Source of the DNA: Pegoplata infirma
Lineage: Eukaryota > Arthropoda > Insecta > Diptera > Anthomyiidae
Length of the DNA stretch: 64,000 bases
Direction: 5' to 3'
NCBI GenBank assembly: GCA_963921195.1
Contig: OY992536.1
Coordinates: 321,797,038-321,861,037, forward strand
Part shown: piece by piece, positions 41,988 to 53,519 of the stretch
Layout: each line of letters opens with the position of its first letter
How positions within the stretch are numbered: position 1 is the stretch's first letter
Translations under genes and position numbers: made by a program
Notes under the pieces: generated by a model
What the model was told of the DNA's origin: nothing
The model's database searches: none
What the model saw: the letters and a program-made list of their open reading frames with translations, nothing else

Positions 41988-42705
41988 GGTAGTGTTTGGG
42001 GTCCGGGAATTCCCGGGTCGTATTTCCCGGGAATTCCCGGGAAAAGACTGACGGGAATTCCCGGGAATTTTTTTAATTTTTCCCGGGAAATCCGGGAATT
42101 TTATAAAATAGACCATTTTACAAAAATGTTTATTTTAATTTAATTTTTAATATCTTTTTTACATACAGGTATAATTACATTTGCTATTTTTTTTATTTGG
42201 AAGAACAGTGCTAATATATATTCATAGGAAAACTGACCAAGTGTAAAAAGTATGACAATATCATGAAAAAACTTCAAAAAATTTACATCGGTTAATGATA
42301 AGACTGTCAAAAAAATATAAAAATTTTGAACCTAGAATTTACATTTCCAGAACAAATATTAAAAGTGCTGTCAACTTTATTAGTTTTTGCTCGAATAACG
42401 CAGTTTTATTTTTTTTTGCGATTTTTAGCTATTTTTTGCGTTTTTTTTGTGGGGAAAAAAGTTGCATTATTTTTTTTGTGTTGTTTTATTGTATTTCACG
42501 ATTTTTAACTTTTATTTTTTTATTTTTTATGTTTTAATTAATTGTTTATCTCTAATAAAACTGTTTTTAATAGAAAGTTGGTAAAATTTTAATGTTTTTT
42601 ATGATTTATATTAAAAATAAATATTTCCCGAAATTCCCGGGAATCCCGGGAAATAAATTATTTTTTTCCCGTTTCCCGGGAAATTGATAAGTCCGGGAAA
42701 GAAAA
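41988..42705. mobile_element. Probable TIR element with CCCGGGAATT satellite ends
   Basis: TAGTGTTTGGGGTCCGGGAA opens a run of GGAATTCCCGGG repeats; the right end has CCCGGGAATCCCGGG and GTTTCCCGGGAAATT. The middle is AT-rich. It starts TAGTG like the 7598 element, but no closing CACTA or clean duplication was found, so the right limit is approximate. Confidence 0.55.
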
Positions 42706-42836
42706 AAAATTTAGAATCATCAATTAATTTCTAGCGAAAATTTTATAGTCATATGTTTGGTAATATTTTTCAGCTGATTTGGTATACAACAAAAAAAAAT
42801 TTATTAAATTACATATATATTTAATTTGTGTATACA

Positions 42837-43420
42837 TTAGGGTGGCACAAATAATGACTTTTTTCGAGTTATGGTTCGTTTTGGTCTAGAAACCCTATGT
42901 TTAAATTTATAGCCAAATCGGACAAAATTAACCCGTACCTTTGGGGGGTTAAAGTTTTGCCCCAAACAATTTTTTTCAATACAAAACAATATTTTTTTTC
43001 GATTTTTTAATTTTTTTAAATTATTATTTCACTTGATTAGCTTATTAACGACTAAAAATTTCATTTTGGTGGCCTCAGCTTAAAAATTGACTTCGAAATT
43101 ATTTTTTTTTTAGTTTCGACTTGAAAGGATTTTAGCTGAGATGTTGCTTTTAATGATACGTATCCACAAAAAAATATTATTCCTGTCTGTGACATCTTTA
43201 TCGCGTACTAAAATGTATCAAAAAACAGCAAAAAATTCACCTTTTTTTATTTTATGTATTTTTACAAAAAAATAATTTTGTCGAATTTGGTCGATTGCCG
43301 CAAATTATGGTTCGTTTTGGTCTAAGAACTCTATATTTAAATTTTTAGCCAAATCGGAAAATTGTTACCTGTGCCTCTGGGGGGTTAAAGTTTGGCCCTT
43401 AACCCATTTCGATCCACGAT
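42837..43420 (+). mobile_element. TTAGGGTGG foldback family, one arm
   Basis: TTAGGGTGGCACAAATAATG, then TTATGGTTCGTTTTGGTCTA twice (42872 and 43305), each followed by AGCCAAATCGGA. Colinear with the left arm of 51819-54202. The mirror arm is absent. Confidence 0.7.
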
Positions 43421-43536
43421 TCGGTTTTTCGAACAGTAGAGATCTCTTTTTTTATAAAAAAAAATATTTATGTATGAAAAGGGTGGAATTTCAGGTAAAT
43501 TTTGTTACGAATGTTATGTCTTATCTTTCTGCAATA

Positions 43537-44325
43537 AAAACAAGTAAGAAAGTTATAGTCGGTCAAGACTGACCATATGATACCCTACACCAGTGTTTTC
43601 CGAAAATGGGTCACAAGTCCAAACATGGACCGATTGGATCTGTCTTTTGTTAGATCTTTATTTAGTGTAAAAAACACACACAGGTCAAATTTTTGTGAAA
43701 TTCGTTAATTTTTTTACAAATATTTTTGTATGAGGGAATAAGTCCAAAAGTGGTCCAATTATATTCCGATTTGATTAGGTTACTAAAGTACACGTTTAAC
43801 ACCTAAAAATAAAATTTTTATCTAATATTTCCATTTTTATGAATTTTGAGGGAATTATGTAAATATCGGGTGGGTGGGTGGTTTGTATGGGGGCTACAAG
43901 AAGGACTGATCTGATTCCTTTGAAATTTGAAACGATGATTCGTGCATATAAAATTTGATTACCTGCTAAATTTCAAAGCGATATCTATTATAATACGGTC
44001 ATTAGAGTCATTAAGCCGAATCCAAAGGGGGCGTTTGTATGGGGCTAGCTCTTAACATGGACCGATATTCCCCAATTTCAATCGTCCTTGGGCCAAAAGA
44101 TGCTTAAGTTTCAAATTTCAAGTCAATTGATTGAAAACTGCGACCTGTATCGTGCTTAAACCGATAGATGGACAGACGGACGGACATAGCTAAATCGCCT
44201 CAAAAAGTAATTCTGAGTCGATCGGTATACTTGAAGGTGTGTCTAGGACCAATATTTCGGGTAGTTACAAACATCAGCACAAACTCAATATACCCTGTAC
44301 CACATAGTGGTGTAGGGTATAAAAA
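43537..44325 (+). repeat. DINE-1-like family 2, longest copy
   Basis: AACAAGTAAGAAAGTTATAG, ACCATATGATACCCTACACC, GGACAGACGGACGGACAT and TCTGAGTCGATCGGTATACT, ending with the hairpin ACCCTGTACCACA/TGGTGTAGGGT (about 44292-44319). Serves as reference for the partial copies at 1743, 6140 and 15518. Confidence 0.78.
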
Positions 44326-44739
44326 TACGCCCCCTTGACCACTGCAATTTTTATGTGCATTAAATGCAATGTGCATCAGCACAAAAACTGTTTCAAGCAA
44401 AAACGAAATTTTTTTAATTTTTGGCTTTTAATTTTTTAAATTAATTTTTAAATTTTTAAAATTAAAATTATTATCAAACTCCACACAATCAGTATATTTT
44501 AACCCGTGGCGCCCTTTTAAAAATCCGGAATTTTAATTTTTAAACGCAGAAATAAACCGCAATTTTTTTACAAATTTCACATAACGATATCTCGAAAATC
44601 GTTCTACCGATTTTAAAACCTTTTCGATATTTAGCGCACTATAAATTAATAAACATGACGTATCGCAAGGCATATTATTTTTTCTTTCCATTTTGAATCA
44701 ATTGCGTTCTCACAAACCGATCGAGCACATTTTTTACCC

Positions 44740-45150
44740 TAACCACACACAAATCTGGGATCAATAAAAAATTAGGGCATACCTCTTGAACGATGCTTGT
44801 TGAAGAGCTAATTACAGAAAAAAAATATGAAATATTTTTGGGGGTCATCTTCAGGGCGCAACTACAGATTAAAGTTTGCATCCGAAGTGCATTTTGTGAA
44901 AAAAAAAAATCTTTATTTTCAAAATTGGTGTCAAAAGCTTCGTCTTGTAGAGTACATTGAAAAAAAATATTCACAAATTTTTAATGAAGCAGTTTCGGTA
45001 CAGGAAATCGTTTTAAATGCACTGCGGATGCTAACTTTTAGCGCTGGTTGCGCCATAAAGATGACCTCCGATTTTTTTTTTTTTTCGTAATCAGTTCAAT
45101 ATGCATCGTTCTAGGAGTATGCCGTAAAGAAATTGCAAAATTTCCTAATT
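44740..45150. repeat. Imperfect inverted repeat, centre near 44945
   Basis: GAACGATGCTTGTTGAAG and GGGTCATCTTCAGGGCGCAA are inverse, with substitutions, to TTGCGCCATAAAGATGACC and CAATATGCATCGTTC. The overlapping short frames are mirror shadows of this palindrome. Sequence near 44580-44690 also resembles 54540-54690 on the opposite strand. Confidence 0.6.
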
Positions 45151-45755
45151 TGGGGCATGTCTATGTTTGTGATCTTCGATTTTAAGTCGATATATCGATG
45201 TCGGTCAAAATATGAAACAGAGATGATTTATATTTAGTATCAATTTGGTATCCGAGACTTAGCTTTATTTAACCGGAATATAACGGTAAATCTATTAATG
45301 CAATTTAAATATTTAACATTGAAATACTTAAAAAAGCAAATGCATTTTATTTTAAACTTGGCCCATAACATACTTTGATATATAGAATCTAGCTGCAAAA
45401 TATTTCAAATGCAAAATTGTAATTGTTAAAGTAATTAAAGAAAATAAAAGTTAATCAGTCAATTTGATTGCATGAACGACAACATTTTTGCCACACAATC
45501 AATAAAAAACAAAATTCAACCAACTAATAATAACGAACAATATTTATACAAAAACTTAACGTTAACAAAAACTTCAAGTGGTCACAAACTAAAATCGATT
45601 ATATCGAAAATAACAAATTTTTTAATATTTCGAATTTTGTTAATTTTTTGTAATACAAGAAATGTTTAAGTAATAATTTCCACAGTACGCGTTACTAATA
45701 AAAAATTTCCGATCTTTATAGTTTTTTTAGAAAAACGTCTATTGAAAATTATAAC
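45151..45755. other. AT-rich stretch, nothing recognised
   Basis: No TIR pair or domain seen. A 65-codon frame at 45472 is low complexity and not supported. Confidence 0.4.
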
Positions 45756-46189
45756 CAGGGAAACCAAAAATAAGCCCTAAAAACACGTTTTATGTGCTTA
45801 AAAAATGGCCTTAAAAACGGAAAATATGCTCTAAAAACAATAAAAATATGCTCTTAAAAAAATTATGCCCCCCTTTTTGCGGTGTTTTTTACAATTTGTT
45901 AGAGAATATACCCAAAATATACATGTTATGTGGGGTAGTTAGAGTCAGATCTAAAAAAAACTAATGAAAACAAATACCGATATGAGGCAAGAACAGGCCA
46001 AAGGGGAATCAATCGTCAGAACCCCGTAATTTTGGAAAAAGATTAAAATTGTTGTTCAATGTATTTTAATTCTAGCAGATTTACCAGACATTTCGAACTG
46101 ACAAGAAATCATAAATTCACCTTTGTTGACGAGCAAAAAACGGTTACGTTTTTTTTTTGCAAAAAAGGTGATGTTGAGACATTTGTAAA

Positions 46190-46450
46190 AAAATTATTTT
46201 GTATGGGGAAAACGTCTCAGAATATAAGACTTTTCTTTACGAAAAATGTCTCAGAATCTGAGACTTTTTTCGTTCGTATATCAGATTTTGAGAAATTTTT
46301 CGTGAAATTTGTTTTTTTATATTGAAAATGTTTCAAAATATAAACTTCTTCTTTACGAAAAATGTCTCAGATTATGAGACTTTTTTCGTACAGAAAAATT
46401 TTCAGATTCTTAGAATTTTTTCCGCAGAAAAAGTCTCAGATTCTGAGACA
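46190..46450. repeat. TCTCAGAATCTGAGAC minisatellite, left block
   Basis: Several units of TCTCAGAATCTGAGAC plus TTTTTCGT-type spacers, continuing after the 46457-47053 insertion. Confidence 0.8.
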
Positions 46451-46456
46451 GTCTCA

Positions 46457-47053
46457 CTGACAAGGGAAGTATCTCAACCCTTATGAACCGATTTGCCTGA
46501 AACTTAAAATCTATATAAAAGAGACGATTTTAAGGTTGGGGTGTCTCGGCTTATAGGCCATATCAGTGTTTCAAAATTTCGTTGTCCCTTTATGAAACAA
46601 TGTGGACCTCCGGGAAAATTTCGATAACTCCCGAACTAACAGGAATATCCGCTAGAGAAAAAATACGTGTCGACTTAAATTTAATAAAGATTATTTCGTA
46701 TTTATATGGACATCGTAGGTCTATATCTTCATATAAATACAGCCCAAAATTTACACATTTTCTTGAAAAAAGTATCTAACAAAGCAAAATTTTTACAAGG
46801 TTATGCCACCGTTGGATAGGCATTAAAAAAACCTTTCGTCTCATATGTAAACATCATATAGTTTCTTAGAAAGAAATGGCTGAAAAATCCAAAAAACGAT
46901 TTTTTCGAGATTTTTTGACCCATGTTTTGAACCCCTAAATCTCCGATATGGCCGAAATGCCGAGACACCCCAACCTTAGAATTGTCACTTTTATATATAT
47001 TTTACGTTTCATGCAAATCGGTTCATAAGGGTTGAGATACTTCCCTTGTGAGA
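46457..47053. mobile_element. ACAAGGGAAGTATCTC palindromic element
   Basis: CTGACAAGGGAAGTATCTCA and TGAGATACTTCCCTTGTGAG are inverse ends. ACCCTTATGAACCGATTTGC pairs with GCAAATCGGTTCATAAGGGT. It splits the minisatellite of the host hAT-like element. Confidence 0.8.
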
Positions 47054-47960
47054 AAAAGTCTCACATTTTAAAGCATTATTGAGACACTTTTCCTATAGAC
47101 AGGTCTCTAATTATAAGACTTGTTTCGTACTGATAAAATTTTAGATTCTGAGACATTTTTTCTATAGAAAAAGTCTTAGATTCTTCGATCCTTTTCCAAT
47201 AGAAAAAGTCTCAGATTCTAAGACCTTTTTCCTAAAGAAAAAGTTTCAAATTCTGAGATCTTATTCCTATAGACAAAGGCTTAGATTCTCAGACCATTTT
47301 TCTAAAGAAAAAGTCTCAGATTCTGAGAGCTTTTTCTTATGTAGAAAAAGTTTAAAATTCTGGTACTTTTTCTCTAAAGAAGAAGTCACAGATTCTGAGA
47401 CCTTTTTCTGATTCTGAAATCTTTTCCTATTCTAAACACTTTTCCTATAGAAAAAGTCGGAGATTCTGTGACCCTTTTCTAAAGAAAAAGTCACAGATTT
47501 GGAAATGTTTTTCCTATAGAAAACGTCTTAGACCTTAAGACCTTTTTCTTATCGAAAGGTCATAGATTTTGAGACCTGTTTCCTATAGAAAAAGTCTGAG
47601 CTTCTGAGACATTTTTCTGAGATTCTAAGACCTTATTACTATAAAAAAAAGTCTAAGATTCTAAGTCCTTTTTCCCGTAGAAAAAGTCTCAGATTCTGCG
47701 AGCTTCTACCAATTCAGTAAGTTTTAACTTCTGAGACAATTTTTTAACAATTAAAAGTCTTAGACTTTGAGACTTTTTTCTTTTTAAAAAAGACTCAGAT
47801 TCTGAGAACTTTTTCCTAAAAATAAGTCTCAAATTCAGAAATTCGGAGACTTTTCTCCCATAGAAAAATTCTTCTGCGACCTTTTTCCTATAAATAAGTT
47901 TTGTGACCTTTTCACATTAAAAAAAGTCTAAGATTCTTATTAAAATTTCCAGATTTTTTC
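47054..47960. repeat. TCTCAGATTCTGAGAC minisatellite, main block
   Basis: About 900 bp of GTCTCAGATTCTGAGACC plus TTTTTCCTATAGAAAAA units, period roughly 35-36 bp, with many variant units. Both halves of each unit are palindromic. Confidence 0.88.
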
Positions 47961-48154
47961 TATGAAAAATTTTTGGACTTCATGATTTTTTCCTTCGGAA
48001 ATTTTTTTAGAAAATTTCCTTCTTTCTTTTTTTTTTTTTCTTTTCTTTCATTTTTTCTTCTTTTTTTCCACTTTTTGTTCTTTTCGAGATTTGGTCTGAT
48101 TTGGCATAATACTGAATATTTTTGGATTCCCTGATTATAACCATTATTTGACAT

Positions 48155-48471
48155 GGTTATAACACAGACTAATACAGACTCGACATAAGTGACAGGTGTC
48201 AAAAAAGTATTCTTTAACCATATGGTAAATATTTTCAAATTATTCTACGAATTAGGTTAGAAAGAGAAAACTGATATAACGCGCCATAAGAAAAATGGAT
48301 GCCAGATCGGTTTTTGTTGTTTCACTCACTCCTAAGTCGTAGAAAGTGTTGCCATGTTAGCGTAAAACGGACTAAAAACCGCAGTGTTTTCTCCTAAAAT
48401 CGCTTAGTTTTTCCCCATTTTTTCTTATAAAACTCTACTGTCGAGTCTGTATTTAGTCTGTGGTTATAATA
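48155..48471. mobile_element. TIR element, GGTTATAACACAGACTAATA ends
   Basis: GGTTATAACACAGACTAATA and CAGACTCGACA are mirrored by TGTCGAGTCTG and TTTAGTCTGTGGTTATAAT, about 30-bp TIRs with few mismatches, 317 bp. Interior not recognised. Confidence 0.75.
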
Positions 48472-48489
48472 TACACGCAGAGAAGAGAC

Positions 48490-49551
48490 CAGTGTTGCCA
48501 CTTTCTGTATAATTATCCAAAAGTGGGACAATTTCAAAATCCTTGGATAATTTTTGGATAATGATATTTTTTGTGTAATTTTACCTCAATAAAGTTCCAA
48601 CTTTTTTTATCATTTTATCGCCATTTTTGGCTTAAAAATCATTGACAACATCGAATTTAAAAAGTTTTATTACCAAATACAAGATAATTAATGACGAACA
48701 TGCATATTTGGACCATTAAAGCCTTAATTTTCTTCATGACTTACAATTAGATGTCGAAAAACAACGCTCTAAAATTTTTTTAATTAAAAATTGTTCTGGA
48801 GAACCCTATTCCAAAATCTGAAAATTTTTCCCCACGCGATAAATGTTGGCAAGTTTATTTATAATGATTTTTGCATTTAATTATTACATTATTTAAATTA
48901 TTTTTTTATCCACGCCTACAAAAGTGGGCGGACTGAAAATTGTTTCATTTGTTGAACAAAAATACAAAAAAAAATCATTAAAAAAATGTAGTTTTTCAGA
49001 GGTTGGTTTAGTTTTTCAAGGGGAAACATTTGTCCACCTGAACCGATTTTGCCCATTTACGAACTTAGCCTACCTATGACCAAGAGACAAATTCGTGCCA
49101 ATCTTCAGGAGTCTAGATTTTTTTATTATGGACTGCAGTATGTTTTATACAGACGGACGGACGAACATTCAGAGAATGTCTTAGAGTCGATCAAGGATCA
49201 ATAATGTAAATATACTTTAAGGGCTCTCTGACCAATATATTGATATTTTAGTGTCCACAACAGACATAACGCCAAAATGTTTATAGCAATAATTGCCTTG
49301 GCAATTTTTCTTAGCAACTATTGCTGGCAATTAAACATCAAAATCGTACGCCATCTTTGTTTGAAGTTCATCAAAATAGACGCAAAGCGGTTTTTTTGTT
49401 CATTTTGCATACGTTATTGCTTATTACCACCAAAAAAATCAGGTGTAGATAAGGGGTTACAAGCGAAATGACAAAATAAAAAATTTTGTGTAATTTTTGA
49501 GATTTTGGATAATTTTTTGTGCAATTTCCAATTCCATTGGTGGCAACACTG
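48490..49551. mobile_element. hAT-like element, CAGTGTTGCCAC ends, 8-bp target duplication
   Basis: CAGTGTTGCCAC and GTGGCAACACTG flanked by a perfect GAAGAGAC duplication (48482-48489, 49552-49559). CAGTGTTGCCA-type ends are typical of hAT-derived MITEs. TTATCCAAAA/TTTTGGATAA subterminal repeats are present. A DINE-like copy lies inside. Confidence 0.9.
48896..49480 (-). repeat. DINE-like family 1 copy inside the hAT-like element
   Basis: CCACGCCTACAAAAGTGGGC, ATACAGACGGACGGACG and GTCGATCAAGGATCAATAAT are the reverse complement of family 1. GTTACAAGCGAAATGACA near 49455 is the far end, separated by about 190 bp of other sequence. Confidence 0.7.
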
Positions 49552-49716
49552 GAAGAGACATGATTGTGGCAACCATAATTTAAAATATTATGATTGAAAA
49601 CTGTATCATAATGTGTTTATATCAATCAGAACATGTTTGTAGAAATCATATTAGGGTTCTAAATTAAATTTGTTTATTATTTAAGATCATAACATGCTCT
49701 CTCGATTCTCTGTGTG

Positions 49717-50589
49717 TTGATAATGTTTATAAATAAAGTTAAAAAAAATAAAAATAATTTTAGCTTATCTATATATCTACTTAAGCTATTTATAACTTGG
49801 TACCACATAAATAAATTCCATAACTTATTGTTAGTTGCGTCAAATAAGTTAGAGAAGAAGGAGGGTTTTCTTATGAAATAAATAGTTAATGTATAACAGT
49901 GATAAATTGGTCTAAAGCCACATTTAATAGTACCTAATGTATTAATTTGTATATAGCAAATATTATTTGTTATTTTCTAAAGTTTATATACACCACATGT
50001 GATAGCAATAGTAGTAGTCAGATATAAATTATTTTATCTAAAAGTGATTGAATTATCTAAATTGTATTTAAAAAAATATTTTAGTATGAAAAAAAATTTC
50101 AGACGGTCGTTGTTCCTAACATAACACGTATTTTGTTAAGCAAAAAAAATAATGATAATAAAATAAATTAAATTGTTTTTAATTTTTTAATATTACTATA
50201 ATATAATACGCTTTGGAAGTAAAGGTTAATTAACTTTTAGCAAAATATACCTAAATTTGTTATTGTGTCAATTTTTTGTAAATGGAGTGTTGAAGAAAAA
50301 AAAAAAAATTTTGTTTAAATAAATTTTACATTGCATTTTGTTTTATCAGTTAAAACAAAAAAGCGTTTTTGTGTTAACATATGATAACATTCGCAAGATA
50401 ACAATATCTAAATCCAGTTGTATATCATGGAAATAAAAGTAAGTTTAATGTGGAACTATATTAAGGGTATTCACTTATTAAAGTTATATAAAGTTTAACA
50501 CATTTGGTGAAAACAATTTAACAGTATGTGGTAATTTACAATTTTACTTTTTTAAGTATTTTGCACTTTTCGCACGAACTTTTGACCTG
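49717..50589. other. AT-rich stretch, nothing recognised
   Basis: No TIR pair or credible gene. A chance-looking ATGGAAATAAAA|GTAAGT occurs at 50431. Confidence 0.4.
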
Positions 50590-51752
50590 CACAGAAAAAA
50601 AAAAATGTAATTAAAAAATTCGTAGATTTAATTAAAAAAATAATTAAATCCGGACCAATCACTAAAATGCGCATATAAATTAAAAATTTTTGTATGTCAT
50701 TAATTAAAAATAAATGAATATTTTTTTTTTAATTATAAAAATTTTTAAAAACAATTAAAATTTGTAATTCTATAAATTAAAACAATACATTTTTTTAAAA
50801 ATAAATAATTTAAAAAACACTTTTTTAAAATAAAATGGTATAAACAAATGTATCTTCAAACTTTATCAAATATATTTATGCCGTAAAGACAAAGTCACTA
50901 ACAAGGGAAGTCTCCCTTTTGTCACTCTCGAATCTTCATGAAATTTGGATATGTTGTTAAGAACGAAAATTAATTCGACAAGTAATTTTTTTTAGCGGCC
51001 CAAACTCATTTTTAGGGGGGTCGATTTGTATTGGGGGAAATTTACCTTTTTCAGTTTTTTACGATTTTCGCTTATTTAAACAAAATTAATATAGGCATGT
51101 GTGGTATCAGATTAAAGGTATTAAAAATACCTATCTATTGGTGCTAACAACGGGCCAAAGACGTTAATATTTTTCGACGTTCTTAGCACACGTAGATAGG
51201 TTTTCCCAAGACCTTTCATTTGGTATGTAACGTGACTAGGTTTCTTTGCATAATATAGGAGATAAACGAAAAAAACTGAAAAATGGCCTTGTCTTCCCCC
51301 CTCCTTCCATAAAGATCCGCGGGTGACACTAGGGAGACTTCCCTTGTAAGACAATTTGTAATTTAATACATATACACATAAAACTATAAACAAAATGAGA
51401 ATTCAAAAAACTATATGAGAAATAAAAAAAAAACTTTCAGCAAACTGTTTATACTTTCGTATTTCATTTTGTATGTAATACAATACAAGAAAAAAACAAA
51501 CATGGAAAACAAAACAAAACAAAACAAAACAAAAAAAAAAAACTAAGGGAAGCTAAAAATTTAATTAAACAATTAATTATATTAATTAAATATTTAATTA
51601 ATTTTAAATTTTTAAATAAAACAATTAAAATGCTAACTGAAATATAGTTAAAAATTTAATTAAACAATTAATTATATTAATTAAAAATGTAATAAATATT
51701 AAATTAAAAAAACAAATAAAATTTTAATTAAAATACGACATTATTTTCTGTG
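50590..51752. mobile_element. CACAGAAAAA TIR element, TG-flanked, interrupted
   Basis: CACAGAAAAAAAAAAATG and ATTATTTTCTGTG ends with TG on both sides. Interior of TTTAATTAAACAATTAATTA modules. Interrupted by the ACAAGGGAAG element at 50898-51350. A related interior without clear ends lies at 60465-60690. Confidence 0.7.
50898..51350. mobile_element. ACAAGGGAAGTCTCC palindromic element
   Basis: ACAAGGGAAGTCTCCC and GGGAGACTTCCCTTGT ends. CTCGAATCTTCATG and CATAAAGATCCGCG lie in inverse positions. Closely related to 55530-56135 (shared CCTATATTATGCAAAGAAACC in one orientation). Confidence 0.82.
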
Positions 51753-52025
51753 TGTGGCAACCACTAGTGAAATTTGATGCAGAACTTTTTTGTGGAACAT
51801 TTAATCCTTCTATTAGGATAAGGGTGGAACAAATTATGACTTTTTTTCAAATTTCGTCGATCGCGGGGCAAGTGATGGTTCGTTTTGGTCTAAAAACTAT
51901 ATGTTTAAATTTTAAGCCAAGTCGTACAAAACTAACCCGTGCCTTTGCGGGGTTAAAGTTTTGCCACAAAAAAAAATGTTCCCATACAAACCAAACATTT
52001 TGTTTGATATTTTAATATTTTTTTT

Positions 52026-52375
52026 CATACCCTCCAACCACAGTATGGGGGTATACTCACTTTGTCATTCCGTTTGTAACGCATCGAAATGTCGTTCGGG
52101 GACCCCATACAGTATATATATTATTGATCTATGATCGATTCTAAGACATTCTGTGAATATCCGTCCGTCCGTCCGTCCGTCCGTCCGTCCGTCCGTCTGT
52201 CTGTCTGTAGATAACACAATACAGTCCAAAATAAAACAGCTAGACTCCTAAAGTTTGGCACAAATATGTCTCATGTTCATAGGCAGGTTAAGTTCGTGAA
52301 TGGGCAAAATCGGTTCAGGGGGAAAAAAGTTCCCCCAGAAGAACTGAACTAACATCTGGAAAAATGGACTTTTTT
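52026..52375 (+). repeat. DINE-like family 1 copy with expanded CCGT run
   Basis: TACCCTCCAACCACAGTATG through AGTCCAAAATAAAACAGC and GGGCAAAATCGG. Inserted in one arm of the foldback; the 3' part is missing. Confidence 0.75.
52159..52206. repeat. (CCGT)n / (CTGT)n microsatellite
   Basis: Tandem GTCC/GTCT tetranucleotides expanded from the shorter GTCCGTCCGTCTG block of other DINE copies. Confidence 0.9.
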
Positions 52376-52875
52376 ATTTTAGCCGAGATGTTGCTTTTAA
52401 TGATACATATCCACAAAAAAATATTATTCCTATCTGTGACAACTTTATCGTGTTCTGAAATGCATTTTTACCCTTTTTTTTAAATTTTATGTATTAGCAC
52501 AAAAACTACTTTTGTAGATTGCCTAGCAAATTATAGATCGTTTTGGTCTAAAAATTCTTTGTTTAAATTTTAAGCCAAATCGAACAATTTTAACCAGCTC
52601 CCTGTGGGTTAAATTTTTTGTACAAAACAAAAAAAAAAATTAAAGTCTAAACTTTAACCCGCTGCGGCACAGGTTAAAATTGTTAGATTTGGCTAAATAC
52701 TTAAATAAAGAGGTTTTAGACCAAAATGAACCATAATTTGCCCAGCTATCGACGAAATTCGACAAAGGTATTTTTTTTTTCTTCTAAGAATTACCATATA
52801 ATTACAATTCATATACTAATTTTACCTAACCGAGAACTGGTAACAATATTCTTCGTCTCACTGTAGCGAAACAGA

Positions 52876-52955
52876 CCAAGGCCTCTGTTGGGAATCGAAC
52901 CCACGACCCCCAGACTTATATGCTAGCACGCTATTACCAAGCCTACTGGGGCGCC
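52876..52955 (-). ncRNA. tRNA-derived SINE-like fragment
   Basis: On the minus strand, TAGGCTTGGTAATAGCG (A-box-like, 52930-52946) is followed by GTGCTAGCATATAAGTC and a consensus B box GGTTCGATTCC (complement of 52891-52901). Layout and the GTGCTAG segment resemble the units at 4482-5018. The cloverleaf is incomplete, so it is a tRNA-derived remnant. Confidence 0.55.
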
Positions 52956-53519
52956 TAAACCGACAAAAGTAATTTTTTGTGATAATACATAAAATGCGAA
53001 GAAATGGTTAAAAATGAATTTTTGCTGTTTTTTGATACATTTCAGAACACGATAGAGATGTCACGGATAGAAATAATATTTTTTTGTGGATATGTATCAT
53101 TAAAAGCAACATCTCAGCTAAAATCCTTTCAAGTCAAAACTAAAAATAAAAATTTAAAAAAATTTAGAGTAGGGCCCCAACGGCCCTAAATTTGTTATTT
53201 TTCGAACTTAATTTTAAAACAAAACGGTTAATCCCACCAAAATAAAATGTTTAGGCGTTAGTAAGCTAATCAAGTAAAATAATAATTAGGCAAAAACTTA
53301 AAAAATCGAAAAACACAAATTTTTGGTATATATGGTTTTTGAATTGAGAAAAGTGTGAAAGAAAAATTTAATTTTTCTAAAAATTTAAGACATCCTGGTT
53401 TGTTTCTTACTAGTTTCATATTATCCAGTTATAATAATCTTCAGAAAAACTTTTAATGTCAAATTTATTTAATTAATAGTCAATAGAACTCTATATGTGA
53501 AAATTATTTACAGATCGCA

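Larger units (their letters stand above)
45756..48133. mobile_element. 2.4-kb hAT-like element, CAGGGAAACC ends, minisatellite-filled
   Basis: CAGGGAAACCAAAAATA and TATTTTTGGATTCCCTG bound the element, flanked by a perfect ATTATAAC duplication (45748-45755, 48134-48141). The interior is mostly 35-bp TCTCAGATTCTGAGAC minisatellite, interrupted by an ACAAGGGAAG palindromic element (46457-47053). No transposase remnant recognised. Confidence 0.88.
48474..49716. mobile_element. CACGCAGAGAAGAGAC TIR element, interrupted
   Basis: CACGCAGAGAAGAGACATG rebuilt across the nested insertion, and CATGCTCTCTCGATTCTCTG at the right, form imperfect inverse ends. Interrupted by the hAT-like element at 48490-49551. 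Right limit approximate. Confidence 0.55.

Noticed and set aside
47040..47960. CRISPR-like array (about 35-bp repeats with palindromic core)
   Set aside because: Units are contiguous and diverged with no unique spacers, and the context is a eukaryotic transposon; it is a minisatellite.
50431..50449. ATGGAAATAAAA|GTAAGT as a small first exon
   Set aside because: No promoter elements or leader signals; such a match is expected by chance in AT-rich DNA.
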